Notes: generated by a model from the sequence alone, not told the origin. 64,000 nucleotides of DNA from Faeciplasma gallinarum (GCA_018711085.1 DVIR01000056.1:1-64000); one strand, 5' to 3'; shown: positions 25,463-35,482, counted from the stretch's first letter. Translations and numbers: made by a program.

Positions 25463-26398
25463 ATGAGCATGGCGACGCCGATAGTTGTGGACAATCTGAC
25501 CAAGGATTACGGGCACGGGCGCGGAGTGTTTGACGTCTCGTTTTCGGTTCAAAGCGGCGAGGTGTTTGGATTTTTAGGTCCTAACGGTGCGGGAAAATCG
25601 ACGACGATACGCCACATCATGGGCTTTTCACGCCCTGACAGCGGTCAGACGCAGCTCTTCGGAATGGACACATTTTCTAACTACGACAAGTTTATGGACA
25701 AAGTCGGCTATCTGCCCGGCGAAATCGCTTTGCCGGCAGGGCTTACGGGATGGCAGTTTCTTGACATGATGAAAAACATGCGGCATGTGGACTGCGGCGA
25801 AAACATAAAGCGGCTTACAAAGCTGTTCGAGCTTGACCCCTCCGGCGACACAAAGCGGATGAGCCTCGGCGTAAAGCGAAAGCTTGCGGTTGTTGCTGCG
25901 TTCATGCACGACCCGCAGGTTTTGATTTTAGACGAGCCGACAAGCGGTCTCGACATTGTGATGCAGGAGACGTTTGTGCAGTTTATAAAAGAGGAGAAAA
26001 AGCGCGGAAAGACGATACTTTTGTCGTCGCACATTTTTTCGGAGGTGGACGCGACATGCGACCGCATAGCCATTATAAAGGACGGGCGGATTGTATCAAA
26101 CTTTGTTGCGGACGACCTTCGCCACAAATCAAACAAAAACTATGATCTTATTTTTTCGGACAAAGCGTCGTTTGCTGAATTTTCGGGCGCGTACCGAGAC
26201 GACAGGCATTTTAAGATAACCAAAAGCGACGAAAGCACACTCACGGTGAGCGTCAACGTTGACGACAGCCAGATCAATTCTTTGATACGCGATCTGCGCG
26301 GCAGCAACATCAGCCAAATACATCACCGGAAGGAGACGCTTGAGGACTACTTCATGCAGTATTACATAGAGGATAAGAAATTCGGAGGTGTCGTATGA
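25463..26398 (+). CDS. ABC transporter ATP-binding protein 1
   Basis: A 311-residue ATPase of the ABC-2 export type. Walker A is GPNGAGKST (near 40), the signature is MSLGVKRKLAVVAA, Walker B is LILDEPTSGLD, and the H-loop is SSHIF. The C-terminal 90 residues are an exporter-type extension. AAAGGAGG precedes ATG at 25463. It overlaps the second ATPase gene by four bases. Confidence 0.93.
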   Translation: MSMATPIVVDNLTKDYGHGRGVFDVSFSVQSGEVFGFLGPNGAGKSTTIRHIMGFSRPDSGQTQLFGMDTFSNYDKFMDKVGYLPGEIALPAGLTGWQFLDMMKNMRHVDCGENIKRLTKLFELDPSGDTKRMSLGVKRKLAVVAAFMHDPQVLILDEPTSGLDIVMQETFVQFIKEEKKRGKTILLSSHIFSEVDATCDRIAIIKDGRIVSNFVADDLRHKSNKNYDLIFSDKASFAEFSGAYRDDRHFKITKSDESTLTVSVNVDDSQINSLIRDLRGSNISQIHHRKETLEDYFMQYYIEDKKFGGVV

Positions 26399-27309
26399 AA
26401 GACGCGATACGTATAGAGTCTCTTACAAAGGACTATGGCGGCGGGCGCGGCATATTTGACGTAAACCTCACGGTTGAAGCTGGCGAGATGTTCGGGTTCA
26501 TGGGCACAAACGGCGCTGGAAAGACAACTACCATCCGCCACATGATGGGCTTTTTAAAGCCTGATCGGGGCAGCGTCACGATAAAAGGCATGGACGCGAG
26601 GCAGCAGGCAAGCGAGCTGAAGAAGTACATAGGCTACGTGCCGGGAGAAATTGCGTTTCCGGATCTGCCGACCGGAATTGATTTTTTAAAGTCCCAGGCG
26701 GAGCTGCTCGGGCTAAAGGACATGACATATGCCAACGAGCTGATACAAAAGCTGCAGTTAGACCCTTCGGCAAATCTGCGGCGGATGAGCAAGGGCATGA
26801 AGCAGAAAACCGCGCTTGTGGCGGCGCTCATGGCTGACCCGCAGATAATCATTTTAGACGAGCCGACCACGGGACTTGACCCGCTGATGCGTGCGGCGTT
26901 CATGGACATTGTGGCAGACGAGCACAAAAGGGGCAAAACGGTGTTTATGAGCAGCCACATGTTTGAGGAGATGGAGTCGTCGTGCGGCAGAGTAGCTCAG
27001 ATAGACAGGGGCAGGATCGTGGACGTCGTGCAGATGTCACAGATAAAATGCCGTCCGGACGCAGAGTACAAAGTGGAGTTTAACAAGCGTTCCGACTACC
27101 GAGACTTCCTGACTAAAAACTTCATCATCGTGCGAAATCAGCCGCAGTATTCGCAGGTCACCGTTTCAATCCCCCGCGGTGATGCAAAAGAGCTTTTGAA
27201 CGTGCTTGCGGATTACGATGTAAAGTTTCTGTCGGAGGTGCCGTACACGCTTGAGAGGTACTTCAAAGAAAGACTTGCAAGCTCTCACACAAAGGAGAAT
27301 GAGATATGA
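26395..27309 (+). CDS. ABC transporter ATP-binding protein 2
   Basis: A 304-residue paralogue of the preceding gene. Walker A is GTNGAGKTT, the signature is MSKGMKQKTALVAA, Walker B is IILDEPTTGLD, and the H-loop is SSHMF. Two different ATPases with one permease suggest a heterodimeric motor. Four-base overlaps with both neighbours indicate translational coupling. Confidence 0.93.
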   Translation: MKDAIRIESLTKDYGGGRGIFDVNLTVEAGEMFGFMGTNGAGKTTTIRHMMGFLKPDRGSVTIKGMDARQQASELKKYIGYVPGEIAFPDLPTGIDFLKSQAELLGLKDMTYANELIQKLQLDPSANLRRMSKGMKQKTALVAALMADPQIIILDEPTTGLDPLMRAAFMDIVADEHKRGKTVFMSSHMFEEMESSCGRVAQIDRGRIVDVVQMSQIKCRPDAEYKVEFNKRSDYRDFLTKNFIIVRNQPQYSQVTVSIPRGDAKELLNVLADYDVKFLSEVPYTLERYFKERLASSHTKENEI

Positions 27310-28811
27310 TAAGCAAACCCCTTTTCAAACAATCATGCAAGGCCACCGCCGTAATGTGGACGGCAATCACGGCTGCCACCTGCTTTATGCTTGCGGTGGT
27401 GATTGTGGTTATAGGCACGTCGAGCGCAGACAGCATACGCGCCTCGATGGTCACTGTTTTTCAGGACGATGCGGTTTATACCGAAGTTGACAAAAACGCC
27501 GTTACGTACTACGACATGACAGCGACGGCGCTTGAAACGTACGAAGAGCAAAAGAGCAGCTTTGATGCGCTGATTTCAGCCGTGACGGAGCAGGGATACG
27601 CAGTTATATGCTCAGCGTATGACACGGCAATTGCGGGCGGCATGGATGACAGCGGCGCGCGCGACGCGGTTACGGCGCAGCTCTCAAGCATGAATCTGAC
27701 CCGCGAATACACCGACGCCCTGATAAACTACTATCTTGTAAGCGGAAACGATCTTTCGGAGCAGGCGAAGTCGTCATACATAATGAACAGCGTTGCCGAC
27801 GCCGTATACGAGCAGCTGCTTGAGGAATACGACGAGGACACGGCAAACTCGGCAAGAGACATGATGGAAACTGCAATATCGCAGTACCTTTCTCAGGACA
27901 CGGTGAGCGCAGGCGATTTTGCGGCGGACTTCATAGCGCAGATGCTCGGCGAGCAGATGCCCGATGCTCTAAGCGAGCAGGGCTTTATTTACACCGCAGA
28001 TGAGATTCAAAGCGAGGCAAAGGACGCAATATCCGATTACCGAGGACGTCTGTTAATGGATCCCGACCTTGACAAGCAGGAGCTGATCGAAGAGCTGTCC
28101 GAAAGCCTTTTGGACAAATTCCCGCAGGACATACGTGATGCTCTGGTGGAGCTTCAGGACCTTGACGTATTCGGGCTGATAGTCGGAACGGTGTTCTTCA
28201 AGTCGGCGGGACTGATACTTCCGATAGTGTACATCATCATGACGGCAAACAGCCTGATCGCAGGACAGGTTGACAGCGGATCCATGGCTTACGTGCTGTC
28301 TACTCCGACAAAGCGCAACAAGGTCATATTCACCCAGGCGCTGTTTTTGATGTCATCACTTCTTGCGATGTTCATATGCACGACCGTCACCGGAGTGGTA
28401 TGCCTTGCGTTCATGAACGGGCACGAATCGGTGACGATTTCCTACTCCGAAATGATACTTCTCAACCTCGGAGCGTTTGCCACCATGTTTGCAATCTCGG
28501 GCATATGCTTTCTTGCGTCGGCGGCATTCAACCGCAGCAAGCAGTCCATGTCCCTCGGCGGAGGACTTTCTATGTTCTTCCTCGTCAGTGCGATTCTCGG
28601 ACTGTTCGGCTCAAAGGTCATGCCGAGCGCAATACGCATAGACGCGATGAACGTGTTCAACTATGTCAGCATCATAAGTTTCTTCGACAGCAACTCCATA
28701 CTCACCGGAACCACCGATTTTATATGGAAGCTTGTCGTTCTTGCGGCGGTTGGAATAGTGCTGTATATTGCCTCCGTCTTTTGCTTTAAGAACAAAGACC
28801 TGCCGCTGTAA
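27306..28811 (+). CDS. ABC-2 type permease
   Basis: A 501-residue membrane protein. One N-terminal helix (about 15-40) is followed by a large extracytoplasmic Asp/Glu/Ala-rich helical region (about 45-290) and then about five helices (295-500) with the loop STPTKRNKVIFTQALFLMSS typical of ABC-2 permeases (SxPxxR). It works with the two upstream ATPases and is probably an exporter of a toxic compound or peptide controlled by the TetR repressor. The substrate is unknown. Confidence 0.85.
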   Translation: MISKPLFKQSCKATAVMWTAITAATCFMLAVVIVVIGTSSADSIRASMVTVFQDDAVYTEVDKNAVTYYDMTATALETYEEQKSSFDALISAVTEQGYAVICSAYDTAIAGGMDDSGARDAVTAQLSSMNLTREYTDALINYYLVSGNDLSEQAKSSYIMNSVADAVYEQLLEEYDEDTANSARDMMETAISQYLSQDTVSAGDFAADFIAQMLGEQMPDALSEQGFIYTADEIQSEAKDAISDYRGRLLMDPDLDKQELIEELSESLLDKFPQDIRDALVELQDLDVFGLIVGTVFFKSAGLILPIVYIIMTANSLIAGQVDSGSMAYVLSTPTKRNKVIFTQALFLMSSLLAMFICTTVTGVVCLAFMNGHESVTISYSEMILLNLGAFATMFAISGICFLASAAFNRSKQSMSLGGGLSMFFLVSAILGLFGSKVMPSAIRIDAMNVFNYVSIISFFDSNSILTGTTDFIWKLVVLAAVGIVLYIASVFCFKNKDLPL

Positions 28812-28863
28812 TGCGCTGTTAATGCTTTTTGCGCATCGGTCAAAACCCAAAAGCGCAAAACAA

Positions 28864-28903
28864 AACCCGCCCTCGGTCATAAGACCCGGGCGGGGATTTT
28901 TGT
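28864..28903. terminator. Intrinsic terminator between convergent genes
   Basis: GC-rich stem (CCCGCCC...GGGCGGG, arms about 28866-28877 and 28885-28895) followed by a T tract on the plus strand. Confidence 0.75.
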
Positions 28904-28922
28904 TTTATACTGCTTTATACGT

Positions 28923-31900
28923 TTACTCGGCGTCAGAGGCGGTTGAAACATCTCTGAAGAGCTTTACAAGCTCGCTCACGTCGTCCTCGTTCTTATCAAA
29001 CGGGATTATGGTGTAGGAGTAGCTGAAGTCTCTGCCGTCGTTTAACAGCCTGTACTCGTTAAGAGGTCCGGGGCCGCATGAAGCTCCGCCTGTTCCTCTT
29101 GAGCCGTAGTCGATGTTGAGGTAGGTGTTGGTTATATCGGGGAGCTGATATACTCTTCCCGCATCCTGAAGCTGTCTTGCGGTGTAGTGCAGCGCCGACG
29201 CCTCAAGCAAGCCGTCGCAGGTCACAAGTATGCCCGTGTCGCGCTCGTCTGATGTTAAGGAGATATATCTTACCTCTGTCTTGTTACCGGTGTCCTGAGG
29301 ATTGCCGTAGGGGAAGAAGCTGTCGGTTACCGTCTGGCTGTAAACGCCCGCCGGTGAGCCTCTGAGCCTGTCGCGGTATGTGTCATACGGGCCGTTGCCG
29401 TAGAAGGTCATATTCTCGTAGTCAACGGGGAGTGTTATGACGCTGCCGAACCTGTAAAGCTCGGTGATGTCGTCAGTCAGCTCTAAGGAGCTTGAAACCT
29501 TTATTTCTCCGCTGCCGTACACCACATAGCTCATGTAGTTGTAGCATCCGCTTGCCGAAAGCCTGAGGGTCTCGTTTACCGTCACCGACTTTCCGCCGTC
29601 GGTTATCTCATAGCTGAACTCATCGACGCCGCGTATGGTTGCGTCGTCAAGAGGCAGGTAATCGAGGTCGTTTGAGGTCTTGCCGCGGGTGTATGTCGGA
29701 GTGGGGCCTCTTTCGATGATCTCGTCGCCGTCATAGATGTAGCTGTCGATGTAACCGTTAGTCTTGTTGAACACTATCTCGAAGTTGTCGCCGGTTACGG
29801 TAAGCTCGGTATCGGTCTCGCTTGCGCTAATGTCAGGCATCTGCGATACATCAAAGGAAACAGTCTCGCTGTCGCACTCGACGTCAAACTGCTCAAGCGC
29901 TATTTCGTATCCCGCGTCCGCCCAAAGCGTATCCTCGCTCAGGCATGCGTAAACGGTGAGCAAAAACTCGCTCTCCGGCTCTATCTGCTCCGGCATGTTG
30001 AAGGGTATCTCTACAGTGACTTCCTCCATGGGTGCGCAGCTGACTTCAAACGTTCCGCTGTCCACAACCTCGCCGTTGCACAAAAGCTCGTATCTGTAAT
30101 CGTAGTTGTCAAGGTCTGTGAATCTGAATTCGTTGTACACGTTCACCGACTTGTTGTCTGCGCTCAGCGCCTCATCGGCGGTAAACCACACCGACTGGTA
30201 AACGTACTTGACCTCGTAAGCCTCCGGCTGAACCGTTCTGTTGGAGCTTATAATTCCGTTCTGGCAGAAGTCGCCGCTGTTCGGGTTGTCGCCCCAGCAT
30301 CCGCCGAACGCATAGTACATGCCGTTGCCGTAGTAGTCAAAGGTGTTTTCGGGTATTTCGGTGAGTATGGACTGGTCAACGTAGTCCCAGATGAACGCAC
30401 CCAAAATGTTGTCGTAGCTTCTTATTGCCTCCCAGTACTCATACAGGTTGCCCGTCGAGTTGCCCATTGAGTGAGCATACTCGCAAAGCAGGTAAGGCAT
30501 GTGGTTTTCCCATGTTCCCCTTGCGGCTACGTCCTCAACCGTGGAGTACATGGTGCTGGCGATGTCAACGCCTCCGCCGCTGCCCTGAGACTCAAAGTGA
30601 ATCGGTCTTGTCGGGTCGCGCTGCTTGAGGTCTGCTATGCAGTCGAGGAAGGTCTGCGTGCCGGCGATGGTTTCGTTTCCTATAGACCACATGATTATGC
30701 AGGTTCTGTTCTTATACGCCGTGGTATGAGCCATAATCCTGTCCTTTATCACGTTTGAGAAGGAGTTTTCGGTGGTTGATGCATCGACGGCGTAGTGGGT
30801 TTCTATATTGCACTCGCCCATTACAAGCAGTCCGTACTTGTCGCACATGTTGTAGAACATCTCGTCATCGGGGTAGTGAGAGGTTCTTACTGCGTTTATG
30901 TTGAGGTTCTTCATCTGGATGACGTCCGCTTCCTCAAGCTCGGCGGGCACGTATCTTCCCGTCTCGGGGTTGTTTTCATGCCTGTTTACGCCCTTGAGTA
31001 TGAGCGGTTCGCCGTTTAAAAGAACCGTCTGATAGTACTCGTTTTCGGTTGTGCCGACTGTCGGGTCAAAGGTTATTTCCCTGAATCCGAGCTGCTGAGA
31101 CATACTTCCGTAATATCCGCCGTCCTCGTCGTAAAGCGATATCACAAGCGTGTACAAATAGGGGTCTTCATCCGACCACAAGTGCGGCTCGTCAACCTTT
31201 CTTTCAAGCGAAACTGTTGTCTTTTCGCCGCTTGCAACGTCCGAGACAGCCTTTCTTAAGGGCTTGTCATAGAACAGCTGGTTCTTATCGGCGTCATAGA
31301 GCTTTACATCGACGTAAAGCCGGCGTTTTCCGATGTCGTTTATGGTGGTGTTTTCTATCTCGACATCAAGCCTCAGCTCTGCGTCTACAAAGTCGTCGTC
31401 AAGGTCTGTGACAACAGTATAGTCAGACATCCTCACCGGAGTGGTGGAGTAAAGATAAACGTCTCTGAATATTCCGGCAAGTCTTAAAAAGTCCTGATTC
31501 TCGTAATAGCTGCCGTCGCACCAGCGGTAAACCTTTACCGCAAGGAGGTTGTCCTTGCCGTCTGCGTTCAGGTAAGGCGTTATGTCGAAGTCGGCTGCGT
31601 CAAACGTATCCTCGCTGTAGCCGACCTGATATCCGTTTACATACACGTAGTATGCGGACTCAACGCCGCCGAAGGATATGAACACCCTTCTTCCCTCTGT
31701 TATCCACGATTCATCGACGTCAAAGGTGTAGCGGTAAAATCCCACAGGGTTTGTGACTGTGGGCACGTCGGGTGCAAACAGCTTTTCGTTTCCGTAAGCT
31801 CCGCCGTCCCACGGATAGGTGTAGTTTGTGTATATCGGGAAGTCAAATCCCTGAGTCTGCCACGATGCGGGAAGTGTTACGTCCTTAAATCCGCCGTAGT

Positions 31901-32417
31901 ATGCGTCGCTCGAGGAGTAAATCCTGTCCTCGCCTTCATACGGGGGTGCGGCGGACATGTCGTATGACGGCTTATAAAATTCGTTCAGAACGCCCGCAGC
32001 CTCCGCGTCGTCCTCGTTTTTATAAACCGCAAGCTGCCACACGTTGTCCTCACCGGTCAAAAGCTTATAATAAGCGGAATCGGTGCGGTCGTAGCTTATT
32101 GCGCCCTCAAGCGCTTTCTCAACGCTGTCAAATATGACGGTGTTTACCGAGTGATAATCAAGCGTGTTGATCCTGACTATATCGCTTTGGCTGACATAGT
32201 TGCCGGACGCGTCCTTAGCAAACGACTTTCCGGTCCATTCGTTGCCGGAAAATATCGTCTGCTCAACGTCCGTAGAGATGAGATCGCCGCTTGTAAAAGC
32301 CGCGTTATAGCTCCACGGGTCCTCTTTGGAACCTGTTCCGCAGGAGGAAAGAACCGCCGCAGACAAGACCACCGTCGCCGCAAGCGCAAGTCCGGTTTTG
32401 ATACTTTTGATCTTCAT
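28923..32417 (-). CDS. Beta-galactosidase, GH2 (LacZ-type), lipoprotein
   Basis: About 1164 residues. The signal ends in lipobox AVLSSC, so the enzyme is probably membrane-tethered on the outside, unlike cytoplasmic LacZ. GH2 layout: sugar-binding domain, Ig-like domains, TIM barrel (acid/base in IIMWSIGNET, nucleophile in LLCEYAHSMGNS), then the small beta domains 4-5 (about 780-1150). It hydrolyses terminal beta-galactose from oligosaccharides. ATG at 32417 follows a weak AGGGC site; the alternative at 32480 would spoil the signal peptide. It is a single gene convergent to the ABC operon. Confidence 0.93.
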   Translation of the reverse strand: MKIKSIKTGLALAATVVLSAAVLSSCGTGSKEDPWSYNAAFTSGDLISTDVEQTIFSGNEWTGKSFAKDASGNYVSQSDIVRINTLDYHSVNTVIFDSVEKALEGAISYDRTDSAYYKLLTGEDNVWQLAVYKNEDDAEAAGVLNEFYKPSYDMSAAPPYEGEDRIYSSSDAYYGGFKDVTLPASWQTQGFDFPIYTNYTYPWDGGAYGNEKLFAPDVPTVTNPVGFYRYTFDVDESWITEGRRVFISFGGVESAYYVYVNGYQVGYSEDTFDAADFDITPYLNADGKDNLLAVKVYRWCDGSYYENQDFLRLAGIFRDVYLYSTTPVRMSDYTVVTDLDDDFVDAELRLDVEIENTTINDIGKRRLYVDVKLYDADKNQLFYDKPLRKAVSDVASGEKTTVSLERKVDEPHLWSDEDPYLYTLVISLYDEDGGYYGSMSQQLGFREITFDPTVGTTENEYYQTVLLNGEPLILKGVNRHENNPETGRYVPAELEEADVIQMKNLNINAVRTSHYPDDEMFYNMCDKYGLLVMGECNIETHYAVDASTTENSFSNVIKDRIMAHTTAYKNRTCIIMWSIGNETIAGTQTFLDCIADLKQRDPTRPIHFESQGSGGGVDIASTMYSTVEDVAARGTWENHMPYLLCEYAHSMGNSTGNLYEYWEAIRSYDNILGAFIWDYVDQSILTEIPENTFDYYGNGMYYAFGGCWGDNPNSGDFCQNGIISSNRTVQPEAYEVKYVYQSVWFTADEALSADNKSVNVYNEFRFTDLDNYDYRYELLCNGEVVDSGTFEVSCAPMEEVTVEIPFNMPEQIEPESEFLLTVYACLSEDTLWADAGYEIALEQFDVECDSETVSFDVSQMPDISASETDTELTVTGDNFEIVFNKTNGYIDSYIYDGDEIIERGPTPTYTRGKTSNDLDYLPLDDATIRGVDEFSYEITDGGKSVTVNETLRLSASGCYNYMSYVVYGSGEIKVSSSLELTDDITELYRFGSVITLPVDYENMTFYGNGPYDTYRDRLRGSPAGVYSQTVTDSFFPYGNPQDTGNKTEVRYISLTSDERDTGILVTCDGLLEASALHYTARQLQDAGRVYQLPDITNTYLNIDYGSRGTGGASCGPGPLNEYRLLNDGRDFSYSYTIIPFDKNEDDVSELVKLFRDVSTASDAE

Positions 32418-32597
32418 ATCAAGCCCTGTTTCCAAAAATAAGGGATCCTTTCTTAAAAATTTTACGAACCGCAGACGCAAAACATCACCTTGCGTCCACA
32501 GTCCGCCCCAATGTAAATGCTTCCATACACCATACCCGCAGGTATAATATATTCATATATAAATTATCACATATTTTACCCCCATGTCAATAAATTC

Positions 32598-32640
32598 GGC
32601 GTGATCTTAGCCATTTACATGCTAAAAATCACGCCGCAAA
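32598..32640 (-). terminator. Terminator-like hairpin downstream of deoD
   Basis: Arms GGCGTGATCTTAGC (32598-32611) and GCTAAAAATCACGCC (32621-32635) pair with one bulge. The minus strand continues into a weak AT-rich tract. It lies 36 bases after the deoD stop. Confidence 0.6.
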
Positions 32641-32670
32641 TTTTGTGCATATTACATATATGCGTCTGCG

Positions 32671-33414
32671 CTATCCGTGAAAAGCCTTTGCGGTTTCAAG
32701 GGCAAGGCGCATCATTTGAGTAAACGAAGTTTGTCTTTCCGCCGAGGTTGTAGCCTCTCCGGTCAGAAGTGAGTCGGACACCGTGCATATTGCAAGGGCG
32801 TTTTTATGCGCCGCCGCTGCAACCATATACAGCGCGGCCGCCTCCATTTCGACAGCCATCACGCCCATTGACGCCCAGCGGTCGTTTGCCTTCATGCCCT
32901 GCGGCAGTCCCGTCTCATCGGTGTAAAACGTGTCGGAGGAGAGTATGTTTCCAACGTGATAGCGGCAGCCGAGCTTTTGAGCCATGTCCGTGCAGGTCTT
33001 TAAAAGCGCGTAGCTGCACGTAGGAGCAAGCGTTCCGGGAAGTCTGTACTGTCTTGCAAAATCGGAGTTTGTCGATGCGGACATCGCTATAACTATGTCA
33101 CGCAGCTGTATGTCCTTTTGCAAAGATCCGGCAGAGCCTATGCGGATTATGTTCTCCACGCCGAATATGTTGTAAAGCTCATAGGAGTATATGCCCATCG
33201 ACGGCATGCCCATGCCGCTCGCCATCACCGAAACCCTCGCGCCTTCATACGTTCCGGTGTAGCCCTGTACTCCCCTGACGTTGTTCACAAGAACAGCGCC
33301 CTGCAAAAAGTTCTCGGCGATGAATTTTGCCCTCAGCGGATCGCCGGGCATTAAAACCGTCTTTGCAAAGTCCTCCGGTCTTGCGCCTATGTGAGGTGTA
33401 GGATATAATGCCAT
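32671..33414 (-). CDS. deoD: Purine-nucleoside phosphorylase (DeoD type)
   Basis: A 247-residue cytoplasmic enzyme that splits purine (deoxy)ribonucleosides with phosphate. Motifs: MPGDPLRAKFIAE, the GMGMPSMGIYSYEL loop, RIGSAGSLQKDI, and VEMEAAALYMVA, with the catalytic Asp in TVSDSLL. Hexameric DeoD length is usual. It follows deoC after 78 bases, and both would be co-transcribed for deoxyribonucleoside salvage. Confidence 0.95.
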   Translation of the reverse strand: MALYPTPHIGARPEDFAKTVLMPGDPLRAKFIAENFLQGAVLVNNVRGVQGYTGTYEGARVSVMASGMGMPSMGIYSYELYNIFGVENIIRIGSAGSLQKDIQLRDIVIAMSASTNSDFARQYRLPGTLAPTCSYALLKTCTDMAQKLGCRYHVGNILSSDTFYTDETGLPQGMKANDRWASMGVMAVEMEAAALYMVAAAAHKNALAICTVSDSLLTGEATTSAERQTSFTQMMRLALETAKAFHG

Positions 33415-33492
33415 TTTAATGCTCCTTTCATTGTTTCATATTCTTATATCATGTTTAAATATATACAAGCATGCAAAAGGGTTGTTTACAGA

Positions 33493-34164
33493 TTACTCTG
33501 CCGCCCGAAGCTCATGTACAAGCTTTACCACTCTGCTTGTGCCGAGCCTGTCTGCGCCAAGCTCCAAAAATCTCTCTGCGTCCTCAAGGCTTGATATGCC
33601 GCCCGCGGCCTTTATCTTCACCCACGGCTTAACATGCTCCTTAAAGAGCTCCACGTCCTCAAACGTAGCTCCGCCGGTTGAGAATCCGGTTGACGTCTTA
33701 ATATAGTCTGCCCCCGACCGGCAGACTATATCGCACGCCGCGATTTTTTCCTCTCGGCTCAAAAGGCAGGTTTCGACTATCACCTTCAGGATTTTGCCCT
33801 CGCACGCCGCCTTGACGGCTTTTATCTCGTCTAAAACCGCGTCATGCATGCCGCCCTTGAGCCAACCGATATTTATCACCATGTCGATTTCGTCCGCGCC
33901 GTCCTCGCACGCCTGTCCTGCCTCAAAGCATTTTGCGGCGGTGGTGCTGTAGCCGTTCGGAAAGCCTGTCACGGTGCAGATCTTCACCCTTTTGTCCGCA
34001 TATTCGCACGCCCGTCTGACGTAGCATGCGGGTATGCATACCGATGCGGTTTTATACTCTATGCCCTCGTCGCAAATCTTTTTTATGTCATCCCATGTTG
34101 CGGTCTGAGACAAAAGAGTGTGATCGACGTGGGCAAGTATGTCGGATACGTTTTTTCTGTTCAT
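33493..34164 (-). CDS. deoC: Deoxyribose-phosphate aldolase
   Basis: About 223 residues, a TIM barrel enzyme splitting 2-deoxyribose-5-phosphate to glyceraldehyde-3-phosphate and acetaldehyde. The Schiff-base Lys is in YIKTSTGFS, the other catalytic Lys in VKIKAAGGI, and the acid near CTVTGFPNG. ATG at 34164 follows AGAGGG; the longer reading to 34200 lacks a site. It is upstream of deoD in the salvage pair. Confidence 0.95.
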   Translation of the reverse strand: MNRKNVSDILAHVDHTLLSQTATWDDIKKICDEGIEYKTASVCIPACYVRRACEYADKRVKICTVTGFPNGYSTTAAKCFEAGQACEDGADEIDMVINIGWLKGGMHDAVLDEIKAVKAACEGKILKVIVETCLLSREEKIAACDIVCRSGADYIKTSTGFSTGGATFEDVELFKEHVKPWVKIKAAGGISSLEDAERFLELGADRLGTSRVVKLVHELRAAE

Positions 34165-34270
34165 GCTCTTATTCCCTCTTTTCAAGCAGATATCTATCAA
34201 TTAAAATATACCTTTTCCGCAGCGGAAAATCAATAGCCGCAGCGCCACGAAGGCATGTGTGCGGCGGTGT

Positions 34271-34298
34271 TTGACAAACGGGTTTACATAGGTATAAT
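34271..34298 (+). promoter_or_regulatory. SigA-type promoter of the esterase gene
   Basis: TTGACA and TATAAT are separated by 16 bases, starting transcription about 27 bases before the ATG. Confidence 0.85.
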
Positions 34299-34331
34299 AT
34301 TAAATCATAGAACATTTACGGAGGGATATAT

Positions 34332-35258
34332 ATGAAGAGACTGACAAAAGCTGCTTTAAGCATGGGTCTTTGCGCGCTCATCCTCGCTGGATGCGCATCA
34401 AAGGAAGAGCCGGAGCCAAAAGAGCCGATACTCATAACTCCTGACGAGTACATGGCTCAGATGCAGGAGCAGGTTGTAAACAGGACGCCGAGCCTTGCCA
34501 CCGAGAACATGTTCGGCACGGATTACGGCACCATTGAAAAGGTCAGCTACTACTCCACCACCCTTGAAAAGGACAGAAACGTAAACGTGCTGCTGCCGGC
34601 GGGGTATGACGAGGACGAGCGGTATCCCGTGCTTTATATTTTGCACGGCTACTGGGGCACGGAGGATTCGATGGTCTACGGAAACGACAAGACGGTTGAA
34701 AACGTCGGAAACGCGATTGCAAACGGCGAGGCAAAGCCGATGATAGTGGTGTTCCCGTACATATTCGCCTCAAAGGACATGGATGTGGTTGATGCGATGA
34801 ACGATGTCAGCAACGCCGCCTACGACAACTTCATAAACGACCTTGTCACAGACTTAATGCCGTTTATAGAGGACAACTACTCCATAGCCACCGGTCCTGA
34901 AAACACTGCGATAACAGGCTTCTCGATGGGCGGAAGAGAGTCGCTGTACATCGGTTTCACAAGACCCGACCTGTTCGGATACGTCGGAGCTGTCTGCCCT
35001 GCCCCCGGAACATGCCCCGGGCTGATTGCGGAGGATGACTTCACGTTCGAGGGAAAGGACAATGCGCCGTGGCTGCTCATGATAACCGCAGGCTCTAACG
35101 ACGGCGTTGTCGGAACCGTGCCCTACGGCTACAACGACATATTAAACAACAACAACGTAACGCACATCTGGCAGGTGATAGACAACGGCGGCCACGACCA
35201 ATCGACAGTGACGCCGCACATGTACAACTTCATCAGGATGATATTCAAAGCTGAGTAA
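34332..35258 (+). CDS. Esterase lipoprotein (EstD/feruloyl-esterase-like, alpha/beta hydrolase)
   Basis: A 308-residue lipoprotein with lipobox ILAGC near residue 20. The alpha/beta hydrolase body has YPVLYILHGYWG (oxyanion side), nucleophile Ser in TGFSMGGRE, and a C-terminal HDQSTVTPHMY with the probable catalytic His. The fold resembles CE1-type esterases that cut feruloyl or acetyl esters from xylan side chains. Substrate is inferred from the family only. It is a single gene with its own promoter, and the terminator following it is shared with oadG. Confidence 0.8.
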   Translation: MKRLTKAALSMGLCALILAGCASKEEPEPKEPILITPDEYMAQMQEQVVNRTPSLATENMFGTDYGTIEKVSYYSTTLEKDRNVNVLLPAGYDEDERYPVLYILHGYWGTEDSMVYGNDKTVENVGNAIANGEAKPMIVVFPYIFASKDMDVVDAMNDVSNAAYDNFINDLVTDLMPFIEDNYSIATGPENTAITGFSMGGRESLYIGFTRPDLFGYVGAVCPAPGTCPGLIAEDDFTFEGKDNAPWLLMITAGSNDGVVGTVPYGYNDILNNNNVTHIWQVIDNGGHDQSTVTPHMYNFIRMIFKAE

Positions 35259-35272
35259 CCGGGCAGCAAAAT

Positions 35273-35303
35273 ACCGGACGGCAAAAACCGTCCGGTCTTT
35301 TTT
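35273..35303. terminator. Bidirectional intrinsic terminator
   Basis: Perfect 9-bp arms 35273-35281 and 35288-35296 with a T tract on the plus strand and a weaker one on the minus strand, between esterase and oadG. Confidence 0.85.
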
Positions 35304-35326
35304 ATGCGCATTTGCGCTTTATGCGT

Positions 35327-35482
35327 TTACTTTTTGTCGCCTTTGTCCTTAAAAATGCCGGTCAGAAGGTACATAGCGCCCATTATGACGGCTATGACTA
35401 TAAATATGCCGAGCATTCCTATTCCCATTATGCCGAGCGAATCTATAAACGCTTCGAGGTCAATGTTGAAATCTTCAAACAT
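35327..35482 (-). CDS. Small sodium-pump decarboxylase gamma subunit (OadG-like), 51 aa
   Basis: A 51-residue membrane protein starting MFEDFNIDLEAFID, with one hydrophobic helix (about 17-42, GMLGIFIVIAVIMGAMYLL) and a Lys/Asp-rich tail. It begins 18 bases after the oadB stop with AAAGGCGG upstream of the ATG at 35482. Size, single helix and position next to oadB identify it as an OadG-type gamma subunit, which stabilises the decarboxylase complex in the membrane. The usual C-terminal soluble part is absent, so it is a very short form. Confidence 0.8.
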   Translation of the reverse strand: MFEDFNIDLEAFIDSLGIMGIGMLGIFIVIAVIMGAMYLLTGIFKDKGDKK

